From AP-15 sp963818695 (lineage in GTDB: Bacteria; Pseudomonadota; Alphaproteobacteria; ATCC43930; CGMCC-115725), in contig CAWFTG010000001.1 in NCBI GenBank assembly GCA_963818695.1, positions 62,001 through 126,000 on the forward strand: a stretch of 64,000 nucleotides of DNA, in the 5' to 3' direction. How positions within the stretch are numbered: position 1 is the first letter of the stretch; each line of letters opens with the position of its first letter. The position numbers and the translations under genes are program-made. Positions 17,891-26,975 of the stretch are shown piece by piece. The notes under the pieces are model-generated. The model did no database searches, was not told the DNA's origin, and was given only the letters and a program-made list of their open reading frames with translations.

Positions 17891-19483
17891 ATGGCCTGCA
17901 CGCGCCGTCGAGCGTCACCAATCTGCGATATCGGCCGGCATCTTCCCGCGCATTTTGTAACGGCGTGGAGACCGCCGTCCGCTGCAAAACGGCGCGTCAC
18001 GCGGTTTCTCTCACAGCGATCGGCCGAAATCGGGCTGGCGGTACTCCTTGCACTGACAATTCTGCTGCGGCTACAGCCAATCCTGGTCGAGCCCAGCGCG
18101 GTATGGCCGGACGAGTTTTTTCAAACCTCCGAGCCGGCCCATCGGCTTGTCTTCGGCATCGGTCTGGTGGCATGGGAATTCCAGCTCGGCGTCCGATCCT
18201 GGATCCTGCCCGGCATCATTGCCGGGCTGATGGAGCTGTCGCGGATCTTCGGCGACGGCCCGGCCTATTACTTGCCGGTGATCGCTGTCGCGTTTGCAAC
18301 CTTGGCCGCCGCACCGGTGGTGTGCGCCTTCCTGTGGTGCCGACCGCTGTTCGGGGTCGGGGGCGCGCTTCTGGCGGGGCTCGCTGTCGCGGTCGCCGCC
18401 GAGCCGGTCTATTTCGGCGCCCGTACGCTCTCCGAAACGGTCGCGGGCCATCTGCTGGTCGTTGCGATCTGGACACTGGATCCGGGTTATCTGGTGACCT
18501 CGCGCCGCCGGCTGTTCACTGGCGGGGCCTTGCTCGGCCTAATCTTGGTGACCCGCGTTCAGCTCGCTCCCGCAGTAGCCGTCGCGACGCTGTGGACGAG
18601 TTGGCGGGCCGAGCGCGGACGGCTCGCCGCGACCCTCGCCGGACTGGCCGCCATTCTGGCCGCGGCGGGGGCGCTCGATACGCTGACCCTCGGCTATCCC
18701 TTTGCCTCGCTATGGCGTTACGTCTTTTACAATGTCCTTTACGGGGTGAGCGCGACCTTCGGGGTCGAGCCCTGGCCGTATTATCTTCTCGGCGAACTCG
18801 GCGTCTGGGGCGGCGCTGCCGCGACGATGCTGCTGCTGATGGCGATCGGAGCCTGGCGGCTGCCGTTGCTGCTGGTGGTCGCGATCGTCATCCTTGCCGT
18901 CCATTCGGGGATCGCCCACAAGGAATACCGCTTCATCTACCCGGCAATCGTACCGTTAACCGTGCTCGCCGGTGTCGGGCTCGCCCAGATGGCAAGTTGG
19001 GGACGGGAGTGGCTGACCGGCCGCGGCATGCCGGTGACCGCAGCCGCCGTCACCAGCGCCGTTTTGGCCGTCGCTTGGTGGGGCCTGGCGTCGCTCCAGG
19101 TCTGGAACGGCGCAACCCTTACCGCGTACCGCCACCTAATGCACGACAATCTGGCCGCCGCGTCCGTTGTCGCGCAGGGACCGGCACCGTGCGGGATCGG
19201 CCTCTACGGGCTCCATGGGGATGATTGGGGAGTTTACGGCGGGTATACCCATTTCCATCGGCCGGCGCCGATGTATTGGCCGGAGGACGAAGCCGCGCTT
19301 ATCGCGGCCGCAGATAGCTTCGATACCCTGCTCTACACCGACCCGCCCCCGCGGGCGCTCGGTTTTACAACACGGCAATGCATCGGCGAGGTCTGCATTG
19401 CGCAGCGTACCGGCAGCTGCCGAACGGTCCCGATGACCCCTCTTCCCCTCCCCGACCCGCTGATCGATCTGGCCGGCAGATAG
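17891..19483 (+). CDS. GT22-type polytopic mannosyltransferase
   Basis: This 530-residue integral membrane protein has about ten hydrophobic segments. It carries the hallmark features of the ALG9/PIG-B superfamily: WPDEFFQTSEPAHRLVFG in the first periplasmic loop with the catalytic acidic pair, LVAWEFQLGVRSWILP, and HKEYRFIYPAIVP near residue 343. Such GT-C enzymes use polyprenyl-phosphate sugars. It starts 13 bp after the pilin and abuts the next membrane glycosyltransferase, so the two probably work on the same extracytoplasmic glycan. The N-terminal 35 residues before the first helix are poorly conserved in character, so the start may be further in. Confidence 0.82.
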   Translation: MACTRRRASPICDIGRHLPAHFVTAWRPPSAAKRRVTRFLSQRSAEIGLAVLLALTILLRLQPILVEPSAVWPDEFFQTSEPAHRLVFGIGLVAWEFQLGVRSWILPGIIAGLMELSRIFGDGPAYYLPVIAVAFATLAAAPVVCAFLWCRPLFGVGGALLAGLAVAVAAEPVYFGARTLSETVAGHLLVVAIWTLDPGYLVTSRRRLFTGGALLGLILVTRVQLAPAVAVATLWTSWRAERGRLAATLAGLAAILAAAGALDTLTLGYPFASLWRYVFYNVLYGVSATFGVEPWPYYLLGELGVWGGAAATMLLLMAIGAWRLPLLLVVAIVILAVHSGIAHKEYRFIYPAIVPLTVLAGVGLAQMASWGREWLTGRGMPVTAAAVTSAVLAVAWWGLASLQVWNGATLTAYRHLMHDNLAAASVVAQGPAPCGIGLYGLHGDDWGVYGGYTHFHRPAPMYWPEDEAALIAAADSFDTLLYTDPPPRALGFTTRQCIGEVCIAQRTGSCRTVPMTPLPLPDPLIDLAGR

Positions 19484-19484
19484 A

Positions 19485-20846
19485 ATGCACCAACGCGAAA
19501 TGCCCGCCTGGCTGTGCCGGATAATTCCGGCGGGTTCGACGCTCGCCGTCTTTCTCGCATTGTCCTGGCTTTTTTGGCGAGGCCACAGAGAGGTGTACGA
19601 CGACATCTTGCGATCCTGGGGGATAGTGCCGTTCCAGTTCCCGTTTCTCGACATCAGCGGTTGGCTCGCAGCTTGGGAATGTGCGCGCCAGGGCATAGAT
19701 GTGATCTCGTTTGACCCGTGCGATCTTCTGTACAGAGGATATGGCTCCTCGCCTCTATGGCTCGCTGCTGCAGGCGTGCCACTAGGTGTCGGGAACACGA
19801 CCGCCGTTGGTTGGAGTCTCGATTTTGTGTTCATTGCGTCGTTGGGTCTGCTGCCCCCAGCGACGCGGCCGCTCGAGCTGGCTCTGGTTCTGGCGGCGAC
19901 GATGTCGACGATGGTCGTCTTTGCGCTGGAACGCGCCAATGCCGACATTTTGCTGTTTATCCTGACGCTGGCAGCAGTCTTTCTCGCCGAGGGCCGGTTG
20001 GCGGCCCGCCTGCTCGGCTATTGTATCGCTCTGTTGGCTGCACTGCTCAAATACTATCCGGTCATGCTGTTGATCATGATTTTTCGAGAACAGATCACGG
20101 TTTTCCTTGTCGTGGCTGTGATCATGGCCGGTTCGCTCGCGATATTCTGGACGGACAACCATCGCGACATTATGAGAGGACTTCCGACCATCTCCAACGG
20201 AAGATATGACACCGACTTATTCGCGGCAAAAAACCTACCGTTTCTGATCGGGATGCTGGTTGAAAACGCGGCGCCTTCCCGCTCTGCGGCGGCCGTCGGA
20301 TGGGTGGTAACCGCCGGCCTCTATGGCGGCCTGACCGGCGCGGCGCTGGCGATCTGCCGCCGGGTGTCCCGCTTTGCCGAGTTGCGCGCCGCGATCGCCA
20401 AGCTTCCCGATGGCGAGCGGGTCTTCATGGTGATCGGCAGCGCAGTGATCGCCGGATGCTTCTTCGCCGGACAGAGCATCGGGTACCGCGGCATTTTCCT
20501 GTTGCTCGTGATGCCGGGGCTATTGGCGCTGTCGCGCTCCGCCATGCGTGAGCTGCGCGTCCTCTGTCTCGGAAGCGCGATCGTAATCGTGCTCTTGATG
20601 TGGGGCGAGTACCTGCGGCAGGCGCTCGGCGGCGGGATCGGGTTCTGGCTGGTGCGCGAGCTCGGCTGGTGGTGGTCGGTCAGCGTCATGCTGGCGCTGG
20701 TCGCCGATTTTCTTGGGGAGTCGCCGGTCTTGCACGCCGCCTCTGCTTGGCTCGGGCGGCAGCCGGTGCACTCGCTGTTACCGAGCGCCCAGGGTCAGCG
20801 CCGCGAGCGCGGGCCCCGCGGCGGCCGCGGGCCGCGATATTGCTGA
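19485..20846 (+). CDS. DUF2029/GT87-like polytopic membrane protein
   Basis: The 453-residue protein has roughly ten transmembrane helices and a GT-C-like layout. Its features include FPFLDISGWLAAWECARQG after helix 1, ALERANADILLFILT, and YYPVMLLIMIFRE. These resemble GT87 enzymes, which move arabinose or mannose from polyprenyl-phosphate donors. It follows the GT22-type gene with one base between stop and start, a tight operon. The last 20 residues (arginine, glycine and proline rich) lie in sequence overlapping the sciP-like gene on the other strand, so the natural C-terminus overlaps its neighbour by 52 bp. Confidence 0.75.
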   Translation: MHQREMPAWLCRIIPAGSTLAVFLALSWLFWRGHREVYDDILRSWGIVPFQFPFLDISGWLAAWECARQGIDVISFDPCDLLYRGYGSSPLWLAAAGVPLGVGNTTAVGWSLDFVFIASLGLLPPATRPLELALVLAATMSTMVVFALERANADILLFILTLAAVFLAEGRLAARLLGYCIALLAALLKYYPVMLLIMIFREQITVFLVVAVIMAGSLAIFWTDNHRDIMRGLPTISNGRYDTDLFAAKNLPFLIGMLVENAAPSRSAAAVGWVVTAGLYGGLTGAALAICRRVSRFAELRAAIAKLPDGERVFMVIGSAVIAGCFFAGQSIGYRGIFLLLVMPGLLALSRSAMRELRVLCLGSAIVIVLLMWGEYLRQALGGGIGFWLVRELGWWWSVSVMLALVADFLGESPVLHAASAWLGRQPVHSLLPSAQGQRRERGPRGGRGPRYC

Positions 20847-21085
20847 AGCCGCGTGCTGCGCAAGCCGGCCAGGCCGTACTGCTCGAAGGCGCGCTCCCAG
20901 AACCGGTACTCCTCCTCGGTCAGCTGGTAGCGCTGCAGCGCCTCTTCGAGGGTGATGCGGCCGGTGCGCACGGCGGTCACCACCGCGGCCTTGCGGCGCA
21001 CGACCCAGCGCCTGGTGTTCGGCGGCGGCAGGTCGTCGCTCATCGGGAGGGCTTCCGGCGGCGACGCTTCGAGCGCATTAATCAC
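20795..21085 (-). CDS. sciP: SciP-like DUF1153 protein (CtrA cofactor family)
   Basis: In Caulobacter, SciP binds the cell-cycle regulator CtrA and represses CtrA-activated promoters. The family core is clear: DLPPPNTRRWVVRRKAAVV, then RITLEEALQRYQLTEEEYRFW, then YGLAGLRSTRLQQYR. The GTG at 21085 gives 96 residues, close to the Caulobacter length, and keeps the region before DLPPP. The ATG at 21043 would give 82 residues. The tail GPRPPRGPRSRR after the conserved end is longer and more basic than usual. It lies just downstream of a small conserved gene on the same strand and overlaps it. Confidence 0.85.
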   Translation of the reverse strand: MINALEASPPEALPMSDDLPPPNTRRWVVRRKAAVVTAVRTGRITLEEALQRYQLTEEEYRFWERAFEQYGLAGLRSTRLQQYRGPRPPRGPRSRR

Positions 21086-21302
21086 CGTGCCCTGCCAGGA
21101 CTTTGGCGGCCCAGAACGAGCCGTCGCGTCCGGTAGCCTGCCGGCGAGACTGGCTGCGGAGGGCCGCGTAACGCTGCAGCGCCGCCCGATCGGCGGCGGC
21201 GGGAGTGGCTTGGGTCGGCAATGCGCACGCGGTCGGGCAGCGCGTAATGCCGTTGCGGCGGATAAAGGCGGCCACTGCGGCCTCATATTCTTCATGACAC
21301 AT
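21078..21302 (-). CDS. Small conserved protein upstream of sciP
   Basis: The 74-residue product starts MCHEEYEAAVAAFIRRNG and contains the segment TRCPTACALPTQ with two cysteines. The ATG has a textbook Shine-Dalgarno (TAGGAG, 8 bases upstream), which strongly supports translation. It resembles short uncharacterised alphaproteobacterial proteins. Its stop overlaps the sciP GTG start by a few bases, so the two are probably translationally coupled. The function is unknown. Confidence 0.62.
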   Translation of the reverse strand: MCHEEYEAAVAAFIRRNGITRCPTACALPTQATPAAADRAALQRYAALRSQSRRQATGRDGSFWAAKVLAGHGD

Positions 21303-21422
21303 GTTAACGCTCCTAAAGCGAAATCGTCGACGTCGGCAGCGCCGAGCATGATTCCGACCTTGCTGAACAAAGGAAAATCTTCAACGATATTTATACTTAA
21401 ACGAACAAAATTTGATAGTTAA

Positions 21423-21770
21423 GCTAGTCGGTTAAGAGAAGTCGGGCGGCCGTGGAGTGTTAGGGAGAGACTATTTGTATTTCTTTCCGGAGACGGAGAT
21501 GAAGGGCGCGGGGACCTATCGGCGTCGGTGGGGTCCGCCCAGCGCCTATGGCTGTTGCTGCCAACGCTCAGAGCGATCGTTTATGGATTGTCGCCGGCTA
21601 TTCCCGGTTTCGGTTTCCGCAATGGCGTGCATGCCGATCTCGTCCACCTCTGGCACGAGGACGAGGCTAACCCAGAAATTTTAGTGAACTTCCGGGTTGG
21701 ACAGGCTCACCTTGCTCCGGCCCAAAGGGATCACAATGTGCAAATTTCGCCACCCTTTTTCAGCACCCTT
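21423..21770. other. Intergenic stretch, no supported gene
   Basis: The left part (to about 21470) is AT-rich and would hold the promoter for the small gene and sciP on the minus strand. The rest contains only short frames with no recognisable product. Confidence 0.4.
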
Positions 21771-21953
21771 CTAGTTCGAGGAGCCGCCTGTGTACAGCCC
21801 GAATAATACCAGAGCCGTACCTGCGGACATCAGCCCAATGCTCAGCGGTGCGCCAGCTTTTCCTGTGCGGCGTAGAGTGAGGCTGAGCCCCATCACGAGA
21901 AACCCCGCCAAGGTCAAGACATTCATACCGAACAGAACGTTCTTGGTGAGCAC
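21771..21953 (-). CDS. Possible small two-helix membrane protein
   Basis: The frame encodes 60 residues with two hydrophobic stretches, VLTLAGFLVMGLSLTL and IGLMSAGTALVLFGLYTGG, separated by a basic turn RRTGKAG. That is typical of tiny inner-membrane proteins. The start would be GTG (21953) with AAGGTG close upstream, or an internal ATG at residue 10. No family is recognised. Confidence 0.42.
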   Translation of the reverse strand: MLTKNVLFGMNVLTLAGFLVMGLSLTLRRTGKAGAPLSIGLMSAGTALVLFGLYTGGSSN

Positions 21954-22373
21954 GGCACCTTATCCGATTGGCCTGGACCAACTCCGCTCCTCGTCGGACG
22001 CCAGCTTAGCCTCGCGAACCTTGAACACGGCCGGCCGCCCCGCTCCAACGTGGCTCATGATGTAGATTGAAGTCGAGTTGTTAGAACGCGCAAGGACCCC
22101 TTGGGTTGGCCAATCAGGCGAGGGTGTTTTCCCGGCATGTGTGGTCGCGTTCGCCTCTCCTCCGACGGCCAGCGAAATCAAGCTCGACTTCTCGATCCCG
22201 CCGCATCCGCCGACCCCGAATTCCCGCGGAGGAGATGACCCGCTGGCCGGTGAGTACTCGGGTCGGAAATGTCAAGAACAGCGGCCCGAGCTTGATTGAG
22301 CCGGTGGGTCTAGGCGCGTAATCTCTGCGGCAGGGAGTGCGAGCGATTTCAGCACAACACAGAGGGGAGAGCC

Positions 22374-23504
22374 GTGAGAGACAGAAGCGCCGCGGAGACT
22401 GTTGCGATCATCGGGGCAGGAATTGGTGGTCTTTATCTCGTCGCCGAATTGGGCATCGCCGGCTTCAGGCTGCGGCTCCACGATATTGACGATTTAAAGC
22501 TCTCTGAAATTCGAGCGCGCGGCGGGGTGGATGTCGAAGGCGAGAGCGTCGCGTTTGCCGCTGTCGACCGCCTGACGACCGATCTTCCGTCAGCTGTCGA
22601 TGGCGCCGATGTGATCATTGTAGTGACCGGCGGGAACGCGCAAATGGTGGTGGCGCGATCGCTTGCGCCTCTGGTGCGGGATGGTCAGGTGATCCTGCTG
22701 ATCCAGGGCAACACCGGCGGGTCGGTGATCGTACACCGCGCCCTCAAAGACGCCGGCTGCCGAGCCGAGATAGATGTCGCCGAAATGGACAACTACCCCT
22801 ACTCATGCTGGCGTCTCTCGCCGACGCGAATACGTCCGATCGTCAGGAAGCGGTGGCTGCAGATCGCAACGTTCCCGGGAAATCGCATCGGCGAGGTTTT
22901 CTCACGCCTGTCGCCCTTGTTCCCGGGAGCAGTTGCGGCGCCGAATATCCTGTACACTGGCTTCACCAACGCCAACGCGATGCTGCATGTGGCGAATTGT
23001 GTCGCCAACGCCGGGCGCATCGAGAGCGGGGACAGCTACAAATTCTATGCGGAAGGCGTGACGCCGGCGGTCGCCCGATTATACGAGGCGATCAATGCAG
23101 AGCGTCTGGCCGTCGCTGCGGCGCTCGGTGCATCGGTACCGTCCCTGGCCGACTGGTTCGACCGCGTCTATGGGGTGCGCGAGGCGACGCTCGTCGAGAC
23201 CTGCCAGCGGCTTACCTACAACAGCGATGGGCCTTATCAGGCGACGGGAACGCCGAAGTCGCTCGACCACAAATTCATCACCGAAGACGTCCCGGCCGGC
23301 CTCGTTCCAATGAGTGCACTGGGTGTAGCCGCAGGGGTGAGGACGCCGGCGATCGATGCATTGGTCGAGCTCGTCCGAAAGATGACCGGGGAGGACTTTG
23401 CGGCTCATGCTCGTACGCTCGAGCGCTTGGGCCTGAGCGGAATGGATGGGAGCCAGAATTCGGCGAGTGCTGGAGGAGGGGTTCGGTTAACGCCGGAAGT
23501 TTAG
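22374..23504 (+). CDS. Opine (octopine/nopaline-type) dehydrogenase family protein
   Basis: The 376-residue product has an N-terminal Rossmann domain (VAIIGAGIGGLYLVAELG, residues 10-27). Its C-terminal domain matches the NAD/NADP octopine-nopaline dehydrogenase family: MDNYPYSCW, NANAMLHVANCVANAG, YKFYAEGVTPAVARLYEAIN. These enzymes reductively join an amino acid to a 2-oxo acid or run the reverse reaction; the substrates cannot be read here. The start is GTG, supported by GGGGAG 6-7 bases upstream. The intergenic regions on both sides are long, so it is probably monocistronic. Confidence 0.83.
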   Translation: MRDRSAAETVAIIGAGIGGLYLVAELGIAGFRLRLHDIDDLKLSEIRARGGVDVEGESVAFAAVDRLTTDLPSAVDGADVIIVVTGGNAQMVVARSLAPLVRDGQVILLIQGNTGGSVIVHRALKDAGCRAEIDVAEMDNYPYSCWRLSPTRIRPIVRKRWLQIATFPGNRIGEVFSRLSPLFPGAVAAPNILYTGFTNANAMLHVANCVANAGRIESGDSYKFYAEGVTPAVARLYEAINAERLAVAAALGASVPSLADWFDRVYGVREATLVETCQRLTYNSDGPYQATGTPKSLDHKFITEDVPAGLVPMSALGVAAGVRTPAIDALVELVRKMTGEDFAAHARTLERLGLSGMDGSQNSASAGGGVRLTPEV

Positions 23505-23740
23505 GCGACCCGCCACCGCGAATCAAGGTCAGTCGGCCCGGAGCTTTCTTAGATAAGAAAGCTGTGAGGGGAGACTGCTCGCCTTAGACCGGAGCTCGTA
23601 CGAGCGACACCCGAGAGGCAGCTCCAGTCAAGCGGTGAGGGGGAGTTTATAGGGTTTGGGGCGGAAGTCAGGTGGGCCTTTTCGTGCTGAGCCTGGATAA
23701 ACGGCACGCCAAAGCGTCGGAGTTTGGGGAGCATAGCGAG

Positions 23741-25096
23741 ATGAGCGGTTTATTGGGACAGCGCGCGATCGTGATTGGAGCAGGCATCGGTGGGCTCTCG
23801 ATTGCCGGCGCGCTGGCAAGCCGCTTTGAACGGGTGGAAGTTTTGGAACGCGATCGCTTGGCCGGAGGTGTCGGGTCGCGGACGGGCACTCCTCAGGATC
23901 GGCATCCCCATGCTCTCCTGGCTGGGGGCCTGCGTGCGCTCGAGGAGGTTTTCCCAGGCTTCTCAGGTGAGCTGGCGAGAGCTGGTGCCGTCCCGGTCAG
24001 AGTCGCGCAAGAAGTGCAACTCGAGCTGCCTAATCTGGGCGCGGTGCCGAAACGCGATTTCGCAATCTCCTTGCTGTGTGCATCCAGGCCGCTGATCGAG
24101 TTTGTATTGCGACGTCGAGCCGAAACGGTCCCGAATATCGCATTCCGGTCGGAGTGCCGGGTAATCGAGATCGTGCCGGCGGAGACCAGGAACGCCGTCC
24201 GAGGGCTGCGGATAGATGCCAAGTCGGGAACATCGGAGATGATTACGGCGGATCTGGTCGTGGACGCGTCCGGCCGTGGCGCGCTAACGTTGGCACTGCT
24301 CGACAGCCTCGACTGGAAGCGGCCCGAGATGACTGAAATTGGGGTCGACATCAGCTATGCGAGCGCGGTGGTGCAAATTCCACCTGATGCGCCCTCCGAG
24401 TGGAAGCTCGCGCTGACACTTCCCGATCCGCCGCACCTTGCGGTGAATGCGGTCCTGCTGCCGATTGAGGGCAATCGCTGGATGGTGTTGGTGGCCAATC
24501 GTGGCGCAACCACCCGGCCGGAAACATGGGAGAGTTTCCTCCAAGCGTGTCGCTCGCTGATCACGCCGACAATATATAACGCACTGCGCTCGGCAAATCC
24601 GCCTGATGACATCCGGCACTACCGCTTTCCTGCCAGTCTCTGGAGACATTTCGAAGGCTTACCTCGATTGCCCCGCGGTTTGTTGCCAGTGGCGGACGCG
24701 CTCTGCCGGTTCAATCCAGTTTACGGCCAGGGCATGTCGGTTGCCGCCAAGGAGGCCCGCTTGCTGCAGGATGTATCATCGCGTGCGGCCTCGGAACCAA
24801 ATCCGATCGTGGCGTTGCAGGCGGGGTTCATGGCAGAAGTGGCCTCGGTTCTTGAGACACCCTGGAGCATGTCTACGGGTCCTGACCTGGCTTTTCCCAG
24901 CACGCGGGGCAGTCGACCCGAGAAATTCGAGGAAGCTCAACAATTCGAAGCTGCGCTCTTTCGGGCGGCTATTGTCGACCCGGTCGTCCATCGCGCGCTG
25001 ACGGAAGTCGGCCAGCTCCTTCAGCCACAAGGTTTGTTGCGTAAACCCGACATCGTGCGGCGGATTGAAGCGGCTTCTGCCGGTGCACCACCTTGA
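23741..25096 (+). CDS. FAD-dependent monooxygenase/oxidoreductase
   Basis: The 451-residue protein has the dinucleotide-binding signature AIVIGAGIGGLSIAGALAS near the N-terminus and VVDASGRGALT in the middle. The second FAD motif LLPVADALCRFNPVYGQGMS has the Gly-Asp pair changed to Ala-Asp but keeps the NPVYGQGM segment typical of group A flavin monooxygenases and related hydroxylases. ATG 23741 (MSGLLGQRAIV) fits the family better than the upstream TTG at 23672. Its last bases overlap the first codon of the broken epoxide hydrolase. The substrate is unknown. Confidence 0.8.
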   Translation: MSGLLGQRAIVIGAGIGGLSIAGALASRFERVEVLERDRLAGGVGSRTGTPQDRHPHALLAGGLRALEEVFPGFSGELARAGAVPVRVAQEVQLELPNLGAVPKRDFAISLLCASRPLIEFVLRRRAETVPNIAFRSECRVIEIVPAETRNAVRGLRIDAKSGTSEMITADLVVDASGRGALTLALLDSLDWKRPEMTEIGVDISYASAVVQIPPDAPSEWKLALTLPDPPHLAVNAVLLPIEGNRWMVLVANRGATTRPETWESFLQACRSLITPTIYNALRSANPPDDIRHYRFPASLWRHFEGLPRLPRGLLPVADALCRFNPVYGQGMSVAAKEARLLQDVSSRAASEPNPIVALQAGFMAEVASVLETPWSMSTGPDLAFPSTRGSRPEKFEEAQQFEAALFRAAIVDPVVHRALTEVGQLLQPQGLLRKPDIVRRIEAASAGAPP

Positions 25097-25763
25097 GATC
25101 GGCCAATGCATTGGGAGAAGAACAGGCCGTCATCGTTGGTCATGATTGGGGATCAGTTGTAGCGTGGTACTGCGCGCTGCTGCGCCCTGACATATTCCGC
25201 CGGTTAATCCTGCTGAGCGTGCCCTACCTTCAGCGCAATTGGAATGACCCACGACCGACAGATATGATGCGGCTTCTCGATGATGGCGAACACGAGTTTA
25301 CCAGGCCTATTTTCAGCAGCCGCGTAGGGCCGAGAGAGAACTGGAGTCCGACGTCCGCCGCCCTATTATCGGGCTCTTCAGTGGCGAAATTGGGAACTCT
25401 CGTCCGGGACCTCCCCACATTCCGAAAAAGAGCGGGAGACCCCACCTGACTGGCTTACCCAAGCGGATGTCGATTTCTACATCGCGGGGTGGTCTCAATT
25501 TGTATCGCAATATCGATCGACTTTGGGAAACGAATGCCTTCCTGAGGGGTGCGCGGATCAATCAACCGTCGCTCTTCATCGCCGGTGAGAACGATACGGT
25601 AGTGCGCGATAGGTACACGGGCGCATTCAACTCTCTAGACGAGACGATGCCTGGGCTCACCAATAAGGTATTGCTGCCGGGCGGCGATCATTGGATACAG
25701 CAGGAGCGAGCAGCCGAGGTCACGGCGCTGATGCTAGACTTCCTCAGTCAAACAAGTTCGTAA
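25093..25763 (+). pseudogene. Degenerate epoxide hydrolase (alpha/beta-hydrolase)
   Basis: Fragments of one soluble epoxide hydrolase lie in three frames. They are ALGEEQAVIVGHDWGSVVAWY with the nucleophile Asp, YFQQPRRAERELESDVRR, DWLTQADVDFYIAGW, and GGLNLYRNIDRLWE followed by SLFIAGENDTVV and the terminal His region LPGGDHWIQQE. The first 90-100 residues, with the HGFP oxyanion motif, are absent because the fragment begins at the 3' end of the FAD gene. The segment between IAGW and GGLN is deleted. Several frame changes and two deletions make this true decay, unlike the single-base breaks elsewhere in the window. Confidence 0.85.
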
Positions 25764-25835
25764 CGGCGACGCTCGCTCCGAGGCTATGCTGTAAGCCAGC
25801 TAACCTATTCTGATCTTCACGAGGGCCGCGACCGG

Positions 25836-26975
25836 TTAGTTCCGTAGATGCGGCATCACTTCGGCAGCGAACAGGTCCATGTTCCGCCGTGTGAGATCAT
25901 CAGAGAGGATCCCGAACTGCAGAAGTGCGACGAGGATCCCGAAGCCGGTGCGCTCACGCATTCGCTCTATGCCGGCCAGCACCGTCCGGGGGCTGCCGAT
26001 CAGCGCCGTGCCGCTCTCGATGAGAGCTTCCGCGGTGAGCTTGCCGCCACCCAGCGCGCCACGGCTGCGGATGAAATTCTTCATCGAGGTCATTGAGGTG
26101 TAGCCTGGCGGCATCAGCATCTCGAAGCTCTGGCGTAGAAAATCGTTGAACAGCGTCTCTACCGCCCGTCCGGCCTCTTCCCTCGCGCGCTCGTCGGTCT
26201 CGGCGACATAGATGGGGCAAGCCCAGCCGAGTTGGTCGGGGGCCGCCTGGTAGCCGTATTGCCGAGCCTGCTCGCTATAGGCGTTGTGGTAGCGCGCAAC
26301 AAGATCGGCCGATGAGAAGGTTACGAGGAACGGATATTTCCGGTTCGGATCGGCTGCCCATGCCACCGTCTCGCTCGACCCTTGCGACGGGATCCAGACG
26401 GGCGGATGCGGGCTCTGGTACGGCCTCGGCCAAAGGTTGACGTAACGCAGATTGAAGTGATCGCCATCGAAAGCAAAGGGACCCGGCTCCGTCCAGGCCC
26501 GGATGATCAGATCGTGAGCCTCGTGAAAGCGCTCGTGCGAGAAATAGGGATTGGTGCCCGAGGAATGGTATTCCGAGCCGATACCCCGCACGAACCCCGC
26601 GATAATGCGGCCCTTCGACAAATTGTCGAGCATCGCGAACTCTTCCGCGATGTAGATCGGGTTGTTCACCAACGGCAGAGCGCGGCCGAGAATCGCGATC
26701 TTAATGGCCTTCGTGCGTTGGATCAGAGCGCTGGCGATCAAATTGGGGGCCGGCATGAGGCCGTAGGCGGTCTGGTGATGCTCATTGACGCCGATCGCAT
26801 CGAAGCCGAGCTCCTCGGCATAGACGAGCGCATCGATGTGACGCGCATATTCATCCGCACCCTTCACCGGGTCGTAAAGGCAGTTGGGCAGCACCACCCA
26901 GGGCGAGCGGTGCTTCGCCGCCTCCGCGAGATCGAGCGGCCGGTACGGCATGAGATGGAAGGAAACAAGCTTCAC
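25836..26975 (-). CDS. LLM class flavin-dependent oxidoreductase (luciferase-like)
   Basis: The 379-residue TIM-barrel protein is of the bacterial luciferase/alkanal monooxygenase superfamily. The motifs GFDAIGVNEHHQTAYGLMPAP, LVNNPIYIAEEFAMLD and GRIIAGFVRGIGSEY are typical. Such enzymes use reduced FMN supplied by a separate reductase to oxygenate small organic substrates. The GTG at 26975 is chosen: GGAGG lies 7 bases upstream and it overlaps the stop of the preceding hydrolase by GTGA. The two genes are therefore an operon with coupled translation. Confidence 0.9.
   Translation of the reverse strand: MKLVSFHLMPYRPLDLAEAAKHRSPWVVLPNCLYDPVKGADEYARHIDALVYAEELGFDAIGVNEHHQTAYGLMPAPNLIASALIQRTKAIKIAILGRALPLVNNPIYIAEEFAMLDNLSKGRIIAGFVRGIGSEYHSSGTNPYFSHERFHEAHDLIIRAWTEPGPFAFDGDHFNLRYVNLWPRPYQSPHPPVWIPSQGSSETVAWAADPNRKYPFLVTFSSADLVARYHNAYSEQARQYGYQAAPDQLGWACPIYVAETDERAREEAGRAVETLFNDFLRQSFEMLMPPGYTSMTSMKNFIRSRGALGGGKLTAEALIESGTALIGSPRTVLAGIERMRERTGFGILVALLQFGILSDDLTRRNMDLFAAEVMPHLRN

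Noticed and set aside
21385..21435. CtrA binding box upstream of the small gene and sciP
   Set aside because: Two TTAA half-sites are present but are separated by nine bases, not the seven required by TTAA-N7-TTAA.
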